A stretch of DNA of 64,000 nt from Ascaphus truei (GCA_036426205.1 CM071570.1:139705048-139769047), one strand, 5' to 3'. Positions 11,616 through 23,960 are shown, counted from the first letter of the stretch. Numbers and translations are program-made. The notes: generated by a model not told the origin, from the sequence alone.

Positions 11616-13872
11616 TATGCACCCCATCACCCTTGCAGAGGTGTTTACACACTAATTGGCTTGAAGACCATTGTTGCTGGAGAGGACTTCAACACTGCAA
11701 GAATTCGAAGCCGTGAAGGGCAAAGTCTCACTTTCTGCATCCTTTGGGACTTAACACTCCACAAGGTAGAAGTGTATTTCAGTCTCCAGGCAAAGTAATG
11801 TCAAAGCAAAGCAGACACATGAATGCATCGAAAAAATGTGATGAATTGATTTAGATACTGCAGGGAATACAATTTGCAAGTGCTTGTACACTGTGTACAA
11901 GAGGTCCTGACATTCATGGATTTACTCAGAAAGGGAAGGAGGGTGGGATCAAAGGCAGAAGCCTTGATAAATTGTGCCCAGGCTTTGCTGCATCAAATTA
12001 TCTAATTGGACTTTTTAAGGGCGACAGGTGTCAAAGTTCTGACGCGGCGAGTTAGGAATTCCTTATCGCAAGGATTTACTCATTTTATTCCTAATTGAGA
12101 AGAGGATCTTTATGGCTTGATACAAAACCAACAGGGAAGGGAAGGTGAGTGTATTTCACCAAGCTTAATCAACTCTTTGAAGTCACTTCAAAGTCGCAGT
12201 ACAAGTGCATTAATACAGAACCCTCATCTGTATGACAGGGCCCCAAAACACCCTCTTAGTACCACAGATGAGAGCTTTTTAGCTTCACAACTGCACAGCA
12301 ATATTTAAAGCAACAGTCCAACCCTAATATGTTTTGTTTTCCTAAATAACAGCATTGATCCATATTCATGTCTTACCCAATATATTGTATACTTTTTGGG
12401 AATACAAATTGGGTATACGCATTGAGGCCAGGATGGTCACATAGCATTCTGCCACTGCCTGACTTAAGGGAACGCCCAAGTAAGCCAGTGCAGCACAGTC
12501 ATAAGCATTGCTTATGGGGCCAAGAAAAGCCGATTCCCAGGAAATACATGTCAAATGTAAACAAAAATACCTTAAAACAGCCGTTTTTTTGTTTGTTTTT
12601 TTTTTTAACAGTAAAAAAAAAAAACCAGTGAGGACCACCGGTATGTTAAAAAGATAAACTTTCTGCATTCTTGATATGAGGTAACTGATTTTCATTGGCT
12701 ATTATGGGCTGAGGCTGACCCCATTTATACACAAACTCACCACGAGGGAAAAAAGTCCTCCCTCTTACAGTCCGTGCTAGATATACATTACGTCCCTGCT
12801 AGAAAAGTAAAATCCATGGCAGTGAGAAGCATATTGGGCTATGCGATTGGTTTTTTTAGACTAAAGATAAAATGAAATTACATCAAATACTGCTAATCTA
12901 TTAAGTGAATGTTAATTGGGAATGGAAAAAAAAACTATCACGTTGAATTTTTACACTGTGTGATGAATGTAATATTTGGCAAGAAAATGTTCCTAAATGA
13001 CAGTCTCCTGAGTATTTTTGTTTTGTTTCCTTGTTTTACAAAGTAAACAATGAAGATATAGCTGTGTTATTGTTGCACAAAACAGCGAAACTCAGTGCAA
13101 GTGGCAAGAATGATCCAAAGTGGACAGTATCAGCAAGAATACTAACCTGCTAACAACGTGCTGGACTGAAATGATGCCTGCTGCTGGACTGGGCTAAAAA
13201 CAGCCTTGGATAATAAGACCACCAAGAAGCTTCCGACACATTTTATAAATAACTAGAAACTGAATGATTGCCGAATTGTGAAAAAATATATAACCATGCA
13301 ACACTTTACCATAGCTTAGTTGTAGCATCAATGACATAAAAAAAGGAATGTTGTAACTTGTTTGTACAATAGAGAAGTGAGCATTTCCAGTTTCAGGGTG
13401 TGAAAACTGAGGGATGCATGGACTTTTTGCATATGGAGATATAACCTATGTACAGTTTACCTATAAAACCTTGATTTGTATAGAAGCGGTCTTTAATGAA
13501 AAAACTGAACATTCAGAGGAAATTCCTGAGATAAGGTTTTGTGACATTGGTCACTGAGAATAAAAGCTGCTGTTGGGTCCTCAGAGGTGTTACGTCCATC
13601 CCTGTTAAGATCTGAAGTTAGCATACATTAAGAAACAAAATAACGAACACAAGAAGGACAGTGTTCCCACTGTTTAGTTCCCTGCCTGAGCAAGGTATAT
13701 AGCACCATCATGAAGAGAACTCCTACTTTCAGAGAGGATGGGAATACTTATAAAACAGTATTGCTGCTAAGACTGCTGTAGTGTGCACCAATAATGTTTC
13801 CTGGAGGCAGTGGCAGCCAATGGCTGGCTGAAGACTTCTGCCCGACTACATGGGGTGCATGGCCAGACTTCA

Positions 13873-14352
13873 CTAGGTGAAATCTTTCCTTGGCTGTTCA
13901 TCCGTCGTACATTTGTCGGTCATTTCCTGGCAGAAGTCTACTGTTACCGTTTGGCTGTTCTGTTCCATGCAAGCCCCCCTCTCTGTGTAAGTACCATGGT
14001 CAGATCCCTCTGGCCCTCTTCTTGCTATACAATTTTCTGATACATTGTTGGGAAGTGAGTGAGCTCCAAGTTCGGTTGAGCCTTGCTCGTTGCAGCACTG
14101 CATGTTTTCCCCTGCGCCCTGAGCGGTGACTAGATTTTGTTCGCCTCTGGCTGGTAGCGGGTTGAACGTGGCAGCTGTGGGTAGATCCATGGGCCTTAGG
14201 ACCGGGCAATATCGGTGCAGGGCTTGTATCTGCTCAGGACTCTGCATGTCCCTACATACTTCCTGGGAAAGACAAGAGAAATTATCCAATAGCTCTCCCA
14301 TGCACGCCTTCAGCTGATTTCGTTCTGTTAACAACTTCTCTTTTTCGCATAC
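13873..14352 (-). CDS. BACH2: BACH2 last coding exon (zipper and C-terminus)
   Basis: The exon encodes 159 residues and ends in TAG at 13873-13875. It opens with VCEKEKLLTERNQLKACMGE, the second half of the leucine zipper, continues with NFSCLSQEVC and HRYCPVLRPMDLPTA, and closes with TVTVDFCQEMTDKCTTDEQP followed by RKDFT. These tracts match vertebrate BACH2 almost residue for residue; the 60 or so residues between are poorly conserved. In BACH2 this C-terminal part contributes to dimerisation with small Maf proteins and to cytoplasmic retention and export. The acceptor is a pyrimidine tract plus CAG just above 14352, phase 0. The YCP motif is one of the Cys-Pro dipeptides of the type linked to heme binding in BACH proteins. 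Confidence 0.97.
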   Translation of the reverse strand, partial: VCEKEKLLTERNQLKACMGELLDNFSCLSQEVCRDMQSPEQIQALHRYCPVLRPMDLPTAATFNPLPARGEQNLVTAQGAGENMQCCNEQGSTELGAHSLPNNVSENCIARRGPEGSDHGTYTERGACMEQNSQTVTVDFCQEMTDKCTTDEQPRKDFT

Positions 14353-14772
14353 CTGAAAGAATGACAAGAAAAAAAATGAATCAGTTATGGTACAGATGGA
14401 CTATGTAACATGGGCCGAAGTGTCAGCTCTCCTTATACTTTTTGGCAATTCACTTTCTATCTCCCTGTGCTTCAGGCTCCAATATTAGATTGTAAGTTTC
14501 ATTGTGCCTGCACAACAATTCAGTGTACCAGGCTGCGTACACTATCAGCACTATGTAAGAACAATATATACAGTATGTGGACACAGCTGCAGCACATCAT
14601 ATATTTAACAAATCAAATGGTGAACTGGACACCAAGTCATTTTTCATTTCAACAGCATCAGTACTCCTACTTCCATCGTGACCTAGTAGAATACTATAGT
14701 TGAAATCCTGAAATTATGTCAATATAAATGGCTCAAAACATAGTCTAAGATTTCAACCTCCTCGCAGACAGA

Positions 14773-15228
14773 ACGTTTAAGCAGCAGTTCAAGCAATATC
14801 CAATTTTTTTAAAAATAAATCAGTTCTGTACTATGAGAAAATACTTGTAGCATAAAAAAAAATGTTTTAAAAGACATTTTTAATGATTCTAATGTAGGAA
14901 GCATTTCAAAAGTAACAGCCCCCTTCCTCTTCTGATAGGCTCTGGCTCTTGAGCCCCACCCTCTCTCTAGCAGTGCACCAATTGTATCTAGTAACTGCCC
15001 AGTCAATCATATTCCAGGAACTACATTGCCCAAAATGCTATGCAATAACTAAATTAAATAACCCGGAGCAAGCAATCTATTACAGTCGATTACAGGAGAA
15101 CGGATCAATCTGCAGCTTAGCTAATCACTTGTCAGTGTGCAGATTGTATTGATGCACATATTGAATAGGGAAAAAAAAATATATGTATATTTTTTTTCTT
15201 AAACAGCTGCCTGAACGGCAACTTTAAT
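14773..15228. mobile_element. Probable MITE with TTTAAGCAGCAGTTCAAGC-type ends
   Basis: The left edge TTTAAGCAGCAGTTCAAGC and the right edge CTGAACGGCAACTTTAA are imperfect inverted repeats. The edges resemble those of the elements at 23587-23960 and 35984-36396. The interior shows no coding frame. Confidence 0.45.
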
Positions 15229-15779
15229 AAACACACAGATACCCAACAAGCTCTGAGAAACCCCAAACATTACCACATAATATATATGTATATAATTATC
15301 AAAAGAGTGCTAGTGGGCGTGGCTAAATGTATACAACAAAAAGAGACAAAGATGACCAAAGCTACTTCCAATGTAACAAAAGTACACAGTGTAATACCTA
15401 TATATTCTCTTGAAAAAGGGTCATTTAGTTCAACCCTTTGGCCAACACGTCTTAAGTCTGCTGCCACTTCAAGGCATGACTATTAGCAGGTGCTAACACT
15501 CCCTGGGTTAAGATTCTTATTTACCTGTATAATTATAGGAAGAATGATCAGAATTGGATCTTTCGTAAATCAGCAAAATGAAACTGACCTGCCAACTTGG
15601 AAAGTGGGGAGGGGCGAGCTTAAACCTTGGGGGTCACTAACCTCGCAAAAACAGCTGAGACCAGCTGCCCTTAGGTAAACACACAGATACACAACAAGCC
15701 CTGAGAAACCCCAAACCCTACCACATAATATATATGTATAGAAGTGTCAAAAGGAGTGCTAGTGGGCGTGGCTAAATGT
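15229..15779. repeat. Pair of ~103-bp direct repeats 448 bp apart
   Basis: Bases 15229-15330 and 15677-15779 match closely: both begin AAACACACAGATAC, share ACCACATAATATATATGTAT, and end GTGCTAGTGGGCGTGGCTAA. The 346 bases between contain no recognisable gene. Terminal direct repeats of a very small retroelement or a local duplication would both explain this. Confidence 0.75.
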
Positions 15780-16250
15780 TGACCTTTACTCAAACATTAG
15801 AATAATGAATATAGCCTGTATTTTTATCAACGCTATGTTGTTGTCCAGTTACAATTTAGGAGCTTGTCTTTTGGGTGTACGTTTAAAAAGTTATTAAAAA
15901 TATGTTCAATTATTTAAAAAAAAAATGTTAACAGGTTACATGGCTGTGTGCTTTTTGTGTAACTGCACTATACTATGCTGCAAGCTGCTAACTGAAAATG
16001 CCTGTTCACCTATCTTAGTTCCATGCAATGTGTCGGTGGCCCCTCCGCTCTAGAAACATTGGCATTTTATAAAGTATCATGGAATTTTCCCTTTAAAAAC
16101 TCTTAACTTACCATATAAATGACATATAATGTATATATATATATATATTACACAAAGTGTATATATAAACTTGTGCTGTCAATGTACTGTATACACTGTA
16201 GCACTGTGTATACAAGTATATATACCTGCTAAATGAATCTCAACCCAATA

Positions 16251-16566
16251 TACTGCTGCGGCCAGCTTCAATCTAACAAATGCCCGTAATTTCCCGGGGC
16301 TTTTTTCGGCTGGCGCCGAACTTGGCCGCGCGCCAGCCGCATCTTCCCTTCCTCCCTTCATCCGGTCCGCGACCCCTGGCTGCTCCCCCTCTGCTCCCCC
16401 TCTGCTTCCCAGCGTCTGATCCCCAGTGTCACGGATGCCTTCGGGATGCCGGCGGAACGGAGGCACCAGTGCCGCGCGGCATGCATCGGGGAAAAACCGG
16501 CGCCTGCACGCGGTTTTAAATTACCCGCGGTGGCGACCGCTTTAGACTCAGGGCGGCCGCCACTGT
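16251..16566. mobile_element. GC-rich MITE, probable TA target site
   Basis: An abruptly CpG-rich island in AT-rich DNA. Left end TACTGCTGCGGCC and right end GGCGGCCGCCACTGTA are imperfect inverted repeats flanked by TA. Structure is similar to the element at 38446-38738. The GC content is best explained by the insertion rather than by a promoter. Confidence 0.6.
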
Positions 16567-16800
16567 ATACACTGCAGGATTACTGCATAAATTCCCAGTG
16601 CCCAAGGAGTAGGGACTGGGTCTTCAACAAGGGTCTCCTCCTGCAACAAGAAGTCTGCCACCTATTTGTTTTACTAGTATGAATATCCCATGTGCTATTG
16701 GCCATGACGTTTGTATTTTTTAGGACAGGCTTTTAGTAGCAATGTAACCCAGAGTAGTACTTGCCGCAACTACGTAACCGATGGGAGTAAGGACACACAG

Positions 16801-16966
16801 GTGTAGCCAACGTTATTGCAACCCGTGGCGCGATCCCACGGTTGAGATGGTGCAATAGCGCTGCCCCCTTCTCGTCCGCGGCTGATTGAAAACAATGGCT
16901 GCTTTTCCCCCAGGTATGTTGTGCAATGTCTCGTGTGTCGTAGGTTGCAATAACGTTGGCTACATC
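16801..16966. mobile_element. Small MITE, well preserved (GCCAACGTTATTG family)
   Basis: GTGTAGCCAACGTTATTGCA at the left is mirrored at the right by TGCAATAACGTTGGCTACAT, giving about 21-bp nearly perfect terminal inverted repeats. Length is about 166 bp with no coding capacity. Confidence 0.85.
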
Positions 16967-17081
16967 TAGAAGGTATTTGCAAACGGAGGAGCAGCTACGC
17001 ATTCTCAAGAGGTGCAGGTAATATAGACGTATTCCCTCCCCGAGTCACACTGCGCACAAGGACAGAGCACGGCACACTCAC

Positions 17082-17288
17082 TAGTTTGTGTATTTCACAT
17101 TCTAAATTCTGAATGCAGTCCAGTTTCCTCTTGCGGCAGCGCTGGGCGGCGATCCGGTTTTTGCTGCGACGGCGCACGTCGTGAATAAACTCCAACTGTT
17201 CTGAGGTCAACTTGTGCATCTTTATCATCATCTGGAAATCGTTCCGTGGAAGATCTGTGATTTGATCAACGGGAAAGGGCAGCTTGAC
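17082..17288 (-). CDS. BACH2: BACH2 bZIP exon (DNA-binding basic region)
   Basis: Sixty-nine codons, phase 0 at both ends. The exon begins [19 protein letters not shown] and runs through the CNC-type helix ([20 protein letters not shown]) into the basic region with [14 protein letters not shown], the residues that contact MARE/TRE-type DNA sites, and the first zipper heptads ([12 protein letters not shown]). Acceptor is ACATAG just above 17288; donor is a consensus GTGAGT directly after the CTA leucine codon, so the zipper continues without a break into the exon at 14352. Essentially identical to vertebrate BACH2, with H in place of the usual R in CEIRKL. Confidence 0.98.
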
Positions 17289-18869
17289 CTATGTGGGAGA
17301 ACAAAGCACAATGAACGTATTTGACAGACACATTTTATTTTCTGGTAAGACTCACATGGTTTATTCATTCCATCATTCATGTTTGTTTAACCCCCTTCAG
17401 TGCTAGTGGAGCCTGAAATACATTCGGGTTACAAGATGTGGTGTACTTGACGTACATTCTTTCACTTGCATGCTGTTGCATAATGTTCAGTTACATTAAG
17501 TTCAGTCTTCAGAAATAAAGTGTCCAATCTCAGCATGAATGTGTGGTTATTTTTGGCGCATCTTAAATTCATAAGCAGACTTCCCTTATTCATAATTTCA
17601 GGTGAGAAATATAATATACACAGTTAAACAGAATCACTGTCGTCATAAATATTTCACAGAAAAAACAAAGGTGTATAGCAGTAATAACTGGATCTCTTAA
17701 TTGCTCTCCCGTACAAAGAAAAATGACTTCAATATAAACAATTGCCTCATATTCATACAACTGACATAGTTTAGTTGTCAAATGACCCAGTAGTTCTCTC
17801 TTTTGGAGAAGGACAATTTACAGTTCTGTATATGTGGGACAATCTAAAATCTGCCTTACAACTAAGTCTTGATCGCTGCCGTTTGTCTACAGTGTCTACA
17901 CTTTACCAAGTTCCCAGCACACACCAACCGTAGGTCCTTATGTATATAAATACAAAAAGCAGCTTCTGAATCAATCATGTGCATAGTGAATCTGGAGAGA
18001 GAGAATGAAGAGCCATGCGTCTCAAAACATTGCTGCCACATTAGAGAGAGATCTATAAAGAAGAGATCCACTATGCAGATCTTTGATTCAGAAGCAGATT
18101 ATTGAGTTTGTATACGTAAGGCTCCAAGTACGATCTGTTGGATAGTGCTACGCAACAATTTCTATACAGTACATATGCTGGAGGGGCGATAACTGTGTTC
18201 GCCACTGCATACAACATTATACATAATTCATACTTGATTGGAGTGCCTTCCAAACCTCTTCACTGCAGGTCTTAAGCAAGATGCTTAACAAAAAGCAGAA
18301 TGTATTGTATATTGTATGCATTGTGTACGGTGTGTGATATCTGGTGCTGTTTTTCTGTTAACCTTGCAGGGTCAAATCTGCCGGCCTGTAAAATCGGTAT
18401 TAAAATATGAAAAAATAAAAATAGTAGCAAAGTTGCTCTGTGGATGAAGGCTTTCACACTTTTGCAACTACAACGCATTTGCCAAATTAACCTGCACATT
18501 AAACCCTAAGAATACACTGGAAACATTTTAAGGCTGTAAGACACGTCCTCTGCCACTAGGGAGCACTAGAAGCATATTTACTACAACATAAGGACCTACT
18601 GTAAAACAAGTTCCCTCTTTGTTCAGTCATTTAAAAGAATGTCAGCAACTGTGATTTTCACCCAGAAAAGTCAGTGTGGTAACTCAATTGGAAATGGAAT
18701 AAAGTGACTTAGAAAGTTTCCTCTTTATGATCTGCAATTAGCCTCATGACATATGCTGAAAAGAATATTTGGTGACTGGTCAAATCTGCAGTCAACGGCA
18801 GCGCTGTAGTTGTCATGAATTCTGCCACATAAAGAAAGCACACAGAGAACTACATACTATGAAGATAAA

Positions 18870-19351
18870 GATCCAAGTGCAAAGTACAGAAGGGAATTTG
18901 AACTCTTAACTCTACCTGCCTCCAACAATACCACAGAACACCTGAAGATATTTACCCCTGACTGACTATACCTGCTTCCCAAAATCCACAAACATGGCTG
19001 ACCAATAATCTGCAACACTGTCAACAATTCAGGACTCATTCTAAAACTTCTGGTAACAACCACCAAAAGTTGTATCTGAGACACCACCGACTTCCTGAGA
19101 AAATTACAGGCTATTAAACACGTACCACTCAACTCCGTTCTAACCACCATGGATATCATGGCTCTCTATAAACTAACATTCCTCACAATGATGGTATTTG
19201 TGCGTGCCAGTGATTCCTACAACAAAGTTCTCACACATAGAACAACCCTGACAACATAGTACCCGAAATAACAGAATTCATTCTCACTCACAACTTCTCT
19301 TTTGGTGACCGGCACTTTTTGCAAATAATGAACATTGTAATGGGCACACGC
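18870..19351 (+). pseudogene. Penelope-like element reverse transcriptase, relic
   Basis: Reading the + strand gives a broken reverse transcriptase of the Penelope-like type. The first frame (18870 to about 19170) shows YLLPKIHKHG, a stop, PIIC, a second stop and then DTTDFLRKLQAI and MDIMALY. After a frameshift near 19170 a second frame gives NIPHNDGI, two stops, and EFILTHNFSFGDRHFLQ and MGTR. The order LPKIHK, KDT-DFL-KL, D-SLYTNIPH-DG, FIL-HN-F-F, YLQ-GTAMGT is the Penelope RT signature. At least four stops and one frameshift show it is dead. It is cut off at its 3' side, where the foldback element begins; the catalytic YxDD region and GIY-YIG endonuclease are not seen. Confidence 0.8.
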
Positions 19352-19372
19352 ATCACTGACGTTCAGCCGCGC

Positions 19373-20100
19373 CATTACTCACAGCAGGTCACCTCGCACC
19401 TTCCACCATCTTTAAATGTCCTCGGATCTCTTTAGTCACAAGGAACCTCACGTGGCTAGTGCTCCGACTGCATTTGTGTGCGCGCCTGTGCGTACGCACC
19501 AGCAGGGCACTCAGTGCGGCCTCCAGCAGCCAGGATACATTTTACATTTTCCCACGGTTAATGTAAAAAAAAGTGTCCTGCCTGCTGGAGGCCGCGCTGA
19601 GTGTCATGCTGGTGCGTACGTACAGGCGCGCACACAAATGCAGTCGGAGCGGCGGCTGCACTAGATGCCCTGTGGCTGGGGAGGACAGAGGTGCCCTGCA
19701 GCTGGGGAGATCCGTGGACAAAGGTGCCCTGCAGCTGGGGAGATCTGAGGACAGAGGTGCCCTGCAGCTGGGGAGATCATGGACAAAGGGTCCCTGCAGC
19801 TGGGGAGATCTGAGACAGAGGTGCCCTGCAGCTGGGAGATCAGGGGACAAAGGTGCCTTGCAGCTGGGTGATCCGAGGATATAGGTGCCCTGCAGCTGTG
19901 GGATCAGGGGACAAAGGTGCCTTGCAGCTGGGGAGATCAGGGACAAGGTGCCCTGCAGCTGGGAGATCCGAGGATAGAGTGCCCTGCAGCTGGGGACTAC
20001 CGGGATAGAGGTGCCCTGCACTGGGGAGATCCGAGGACATTTAAAGAGGTGGTGTGTGGCGTGGTGACCGGCGGCAAAGGCGACCTGCGGCGAGTAGTCC
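19373..20100. repeat. Foldback element enclosing a hairpin and a minisatellite
   Basis: The outer arms are about 19373-19437 (ACTCACAGCAGGTCACC ... TTTAAATGTCCTCGGATCTC) and 20022-20100 in inverse orientation. Inside the left half is a second inverted repeat, about 19458-19540 against 19565-19663, with arms carrying GACTGCATTTGTGTGCGCGC and CTGGAGGCCGC. The right half is a minisatellite. A related CTGCGGCGAGTAA end occurs near 29230. Confidence 0.75.
19676..20036. repeat. Minisatellite, ~33-bp unit, about 11 copies
   Basis: Tandem units of about 33 bp built on GGTGCCCTGCAGCTGGGGAG followed by ATC(C/T)GAGGACA. Units vary by small indels. The long open frame on the minus strand here (19542-20021) is simply the repeat translated and is not a gene. 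Confidence 0.9.
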
Positions 20101-21712
20101 TGCCAGTCGAGCGGCTGTGGTGATTTGATCGCGTCTGACTACTCATATTCATCTCAGTGCATTTTTTTAAGTGCCCTAGAGGAAGAACATGAGAATGAAG
20201 TATAGTTCTGGACTCTAAAAACAATGACATAAAGCGAGCTATTTTTATTCATGACAATTTAATCCACTTCCTACTCCACATTTTAGAGAAAGTGTGAGCA
20301 GTACAGCCCGACACTTCTTCACACCTCTGCTATTCACCCATTCTTACACCTAGTGTACTTGACGACATGAAGACAGAGTTTATCTCTCCATCCCTTGTCA
20401 TCAAACTTCAGAGTTAATATGTTTCATCCTGTGCTGTGCTGCCACAGGCTCTTGGTGGATAACTTACGTTCTTTAGAGTTCTCAAAACCTCATATGTTGG
20501 GTGAACTAAAAAGAATCACACCTACAGCGCGGGTCAAATCTGTAACAATCATTTCAAATGTCACAAATAATCTTGACCACGGCATTTTCTTTTCCATGTC
20601 TCCTATTGACATTGCTTTTCAGACTATTGCCAAGATGAAAGCATGCTGATCGTCGCGTTTTTTAAATATAAATGGATTTGAAATGGCACAATTCAATGTT
20701 TGTGGACAGAGGCTGTGAAGAGAACCACCATCTCTGAGTTGCTTATCCATGTTTCTGAATATATTATTTGGGTTAAAGCTTAAATGCCCTTAAAAAATAT
20801 TTTTCACATTTCCACATTGGAAAGGACGAATCTAAAATCTGTTAACCTCTATCTCTGCCAGACGGGACAACACCACATCTTAGTGATGAATTGCAGTGCC
20901 ACTAGTAGCAAGGAAGTACGATCTTTTATGAATATCAGCCCCAACCACCTCACCTATAACTGTTGGTCTGGATCACAACCAAAGCCATTAACAGCCTGTT
21001 AATCTCTCTACATACTGTAGTAATATTAGATGGTTGTGAAAGAAGCTGAGCAACTGTTGTGGTCTTACATCATTGCCCGTCGCTTAGCAGCTGTGTGAAT
21101 CTTTGCAAGCGTGGTCATTGCATATGTACTCTTCTCCGTTCACACCAACGTGTACACACTAAACTTTGTACCTCTCCCCCTGTGGAACTTGTATGCCCAG
21201 AACTCACAATAACAAATCACTACTACCGTGCACCAAATAAACAACTGTGCTGCACTTTAAACAAGGCACCTATCCTTAAGACATGGTGATGTGGACCCAT
21301 CTTGTTTACAAGTGTCACTCTTTGGGGGAAATAACGGTTGACTTGCTTGTCAACCTTTGAAAAGTACACATCAAAGTAATACTATACTACCAAGTATGGA
21401 TTAGAACTGGCCTTGGTTAAAAGCCCAAAACCCCATGTTGTGTTTCTTCTTACATGTGGATCCACCATGAAGGGTTAACTCCCAGATGCCGTGTTCAATA
21501 GCGTTTTATGACATTTGATTAAGTGTTGGTATCAATCCATTACCTTCACTCACTTATGTTTATTCACCATATCTGTTTGCACCACAGACACCACTTTTTT
21601 TCAATGTTACTTGTGTCAGTTTGGATCTGCTGTGTTTGGCTGCACCTGACCTGATATTTGATTTGCACTTTTTATGTTAAATTTTATATGCTTTTTAAAG
21701 TATATACACATA

Positions 21713-21869
21713 TATAGTGACAATCCAAATATGTGTGGGGTGTGTGTGTGTGTATATATATATATATGTTATATATATTAATATATATATATATAATCTA
21801 TTATATTAATATATATATATAATTATATATATATATAGACACACACGTATGTTTTGGATTGTCACTATC
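21713..21869. repeat. AT-rich palindromic element
   Basis: TATAGTGACAATCCAAA at the left and TTTTGGATTGTCACTAT at the right are inverted copies. They enclose GT- and TA-rich microsatellite DNA that is itself largely self-complementary. It could be a MITE with an expanded core. Confidence 0.7.
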
Positions 21870-23586
21870 ATCACCGAGATATACGTTTGGGCGCCATCAT
21901 ACATCCACATTCACCCACGCAAATGCTGTTTCTTTTGGTGGTAATGGAGTTCAGTAATATGGTAAATGGATGATTGATGGCATGTTTGAAAGCCGGTTTT
22001 CCCGCCTTTTGTGCCCTATGTTGTAAATCCCTCAGGTATCACACCCTGGATAGCCCTATGGTCCCAGGGTTTCCCTACCTTTATGCTACGGTCGAGTCGG
22101 TCAGCTAGTGTAAACGGATAGAGAGAAGAGATTCACATGATCAGACCATTTGCTTGCCTGCAATGGGCGGTTGTTTCCCGGGACTGTGGGCCTTCCGGCA
22201 CTCAAGGGTTAAATAACGTGTTTTGTCTATATACATGCTCTATTACCTTGAATGTCTGAGTAACAATAGGAGGGTTCGACATTAAAGTAGTGACCATGGC
22301 CGACTTGGACTAGGTGCAACGGAAACGGCCTGGACCTTGAGTGGAGGTACCATTCCGCGTTACCAGCCCAATTTCGCATTTCTTCATGAATAACCCCATA
22401 TGACTGAGCCTGAATTTGCTATCCCCTGAAGTTTTGCTTGTTTTCCTTTGGCTTGTCAGTGGGGAACATTCACAGCGGAGGTGCCACTGACTAACACTCT
22501 GTGTTTCCTTGGGCGTGGAGGAGATTTTGGTTCATTTATTTGAATGCAACGGGCGCTCTTCTCACTGCACTTTCCACAGCATAACACAACCGGGCTTAAA
22601 CACTTTGTTTTTCCTAAACGTATGGACACGTGATTGCACGAAATGTGCTCACGGAATACACAGGTGTGAACAGGAGAGCGAAGGATGAGACAGTCTAACA
22701 GGTGAATCGCTGCTCCAGCCGATAGAGAAATGAAGCGGTCTGGGTTCTTGTTGCACTCGAAAGCCACTCTGACGGTATGAAAAAAGGCAGAGTGTGTTTG
22801 GTGAGTTTCCAGGGTTGCAGGAGTCTACTTCTTACTGGGATCATGAATATATGAACCAACCTGCATGGTATCTCCTAAGGAAATGTAATCAAAGTGCATG
22901 TATTTCCTATTAGTTGAAAGACTTTAATATTCATGGTCACATAACGTTTCTGGGATCGCATCAGGTTCAACACGCGTAACTACTTATGGGCTGTAAAATA
23001 GGAAACATAATTAAGGTGAACAAGGGAAATTGATTCTGTTAATAATATTAGTTGCTAATAATGATAGTGTATTGGCATGTATTCTCTAAATGTAAATTTC
23101 TGGTTAAAAAATGTGAACTAGACTTTTTTGATCGTCACTGTACTTAGAGATAAACCTTTGCGTTCATTAGTTGAGGCATGGTGTAACTAATCCACACTAT
23201 TTTTGATAACTTGATGCCAAGGTTAGTTAGGTCACGAGGAACTGGAAACTTACAGTTGGTTACAACAACAATTACCGGAAACAGTACATATGTCCACTTC
23301 ACATCTGAAACGTTCTTCAGTATAAATTTTAATGGACAGAGAACGAGTCGATGTAGCTCAGAAATGTCAAATAAAGGAAATCATGGATTTCACAAATTAA
23401 CCGTCAGGCATATGTTCAGGAGGGATCAGGAAGATGTCAAAATAACAAACTTTTCAAAACTTCAAAGCAGGAAATAAGATTTATGTGCCAAACAGGAACA
23501 TTGGAAAATTCCAAAAAAGAAGAAAATGGGACCAACTCACATACTATTAAACTAACTACATTATCCGCTGTCGTAGAACATATATT

Positions 23587-23960
23587 ATTTAAAGAAACAG
23601 TCAGCTGGCCGCTTCCACCCCCCCACCCCCCTTTAATATGGCACATCAAACAATCCACACATTAAGGTAATTAGCTAGTGCTGACCGAGCGCTCAGGGGT
23701 TCACTAAATGCTGTCAGGGCAGCAGAAGAGGACCAAAGATGCAAAGTTCTGTGGGAAGATCATCATGTGACCCAAGGCAGTCACTTGATCAATTGGTACA
23801 CTGTTGAGAGATGGCAGGAGCTCAAAAAGAGTGTGTCTAGAGACCCTGTTTCAGAGAAGGAAAGAGCTTCTACTTATAATGATTGCTATAGAAACAAAAA
23901 ATGCTTGATACTTATAAAACCTTTTTTTTTTAAACGGCAGCTTGGACTGCTGCTTTAAAG
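23587..23960. mobile_element. Probable MITE with TTTAAAG...CTTTAAA ends
   Basis: ATTTAAAGAAACAGTCAGCTGG at the left is an imperfect inverse of CGGCAGCTTGGACTGCTGCTTTAAAG at the right, the end type also seen at 35984-36396. No coding capacity. Confidence 0.5.

Larger units (their letters stand above)
1901..13872 (-). other. BACH2: BACH2 3' UTR and downstream flank (end unresolved)
   Basis: This is the sequence on the transcript side of the BACH2 stop codon. Mammalian BACH2 has a 3' UTR of several kilobases, so a good part of this stretch is probably UTR. It is AT-rich, has no coding frame of note, and is broken by at least five transposon insertions listed separately. AATAAA hexamers on the minus strand are frequent (for example at 1931-1936, 8671-8676 and near 9005), so none can be named as the real poly(A) signal from sequence alone. 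The boundary between UTR and flank is unknown. Confidence 0.4.
14353..17081 (-). other. BACH2: BACH2 intron (bZIP exon to last exon), 2.7 kb
   Basis: Bounded on the transcript strand by a consensus donor GTGAGT (76-81 of the 17.0 kb block) and an acceptor TTTCAG at 14353. It is filled largely by repeats (listed separately), plus (TA)n near 16130-16150 and a short ATTAGATTGTAAG tract at about 14486 that belongs to the family at 34763 and 49337. No other gene is seen. Confidence 0.9.

Noticed and set aside
16251..16566. CpG-rich island considered as a promoter of an internal BACH2 transcript
   Set aside because: Inverted ends with TA flanks show it is a GC-rich MITE; similar islands at 38.4, 40.1, 44.2 and 47.8 kb are also MITEs.
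19542..20021. 159-codon minus-strand frame with repeated LQGT/SCRAPLS motifs
   Set aside because: It is the 33-bp minisatellite read as protein; the unit length is a multiple of three, which keeps the frame open.
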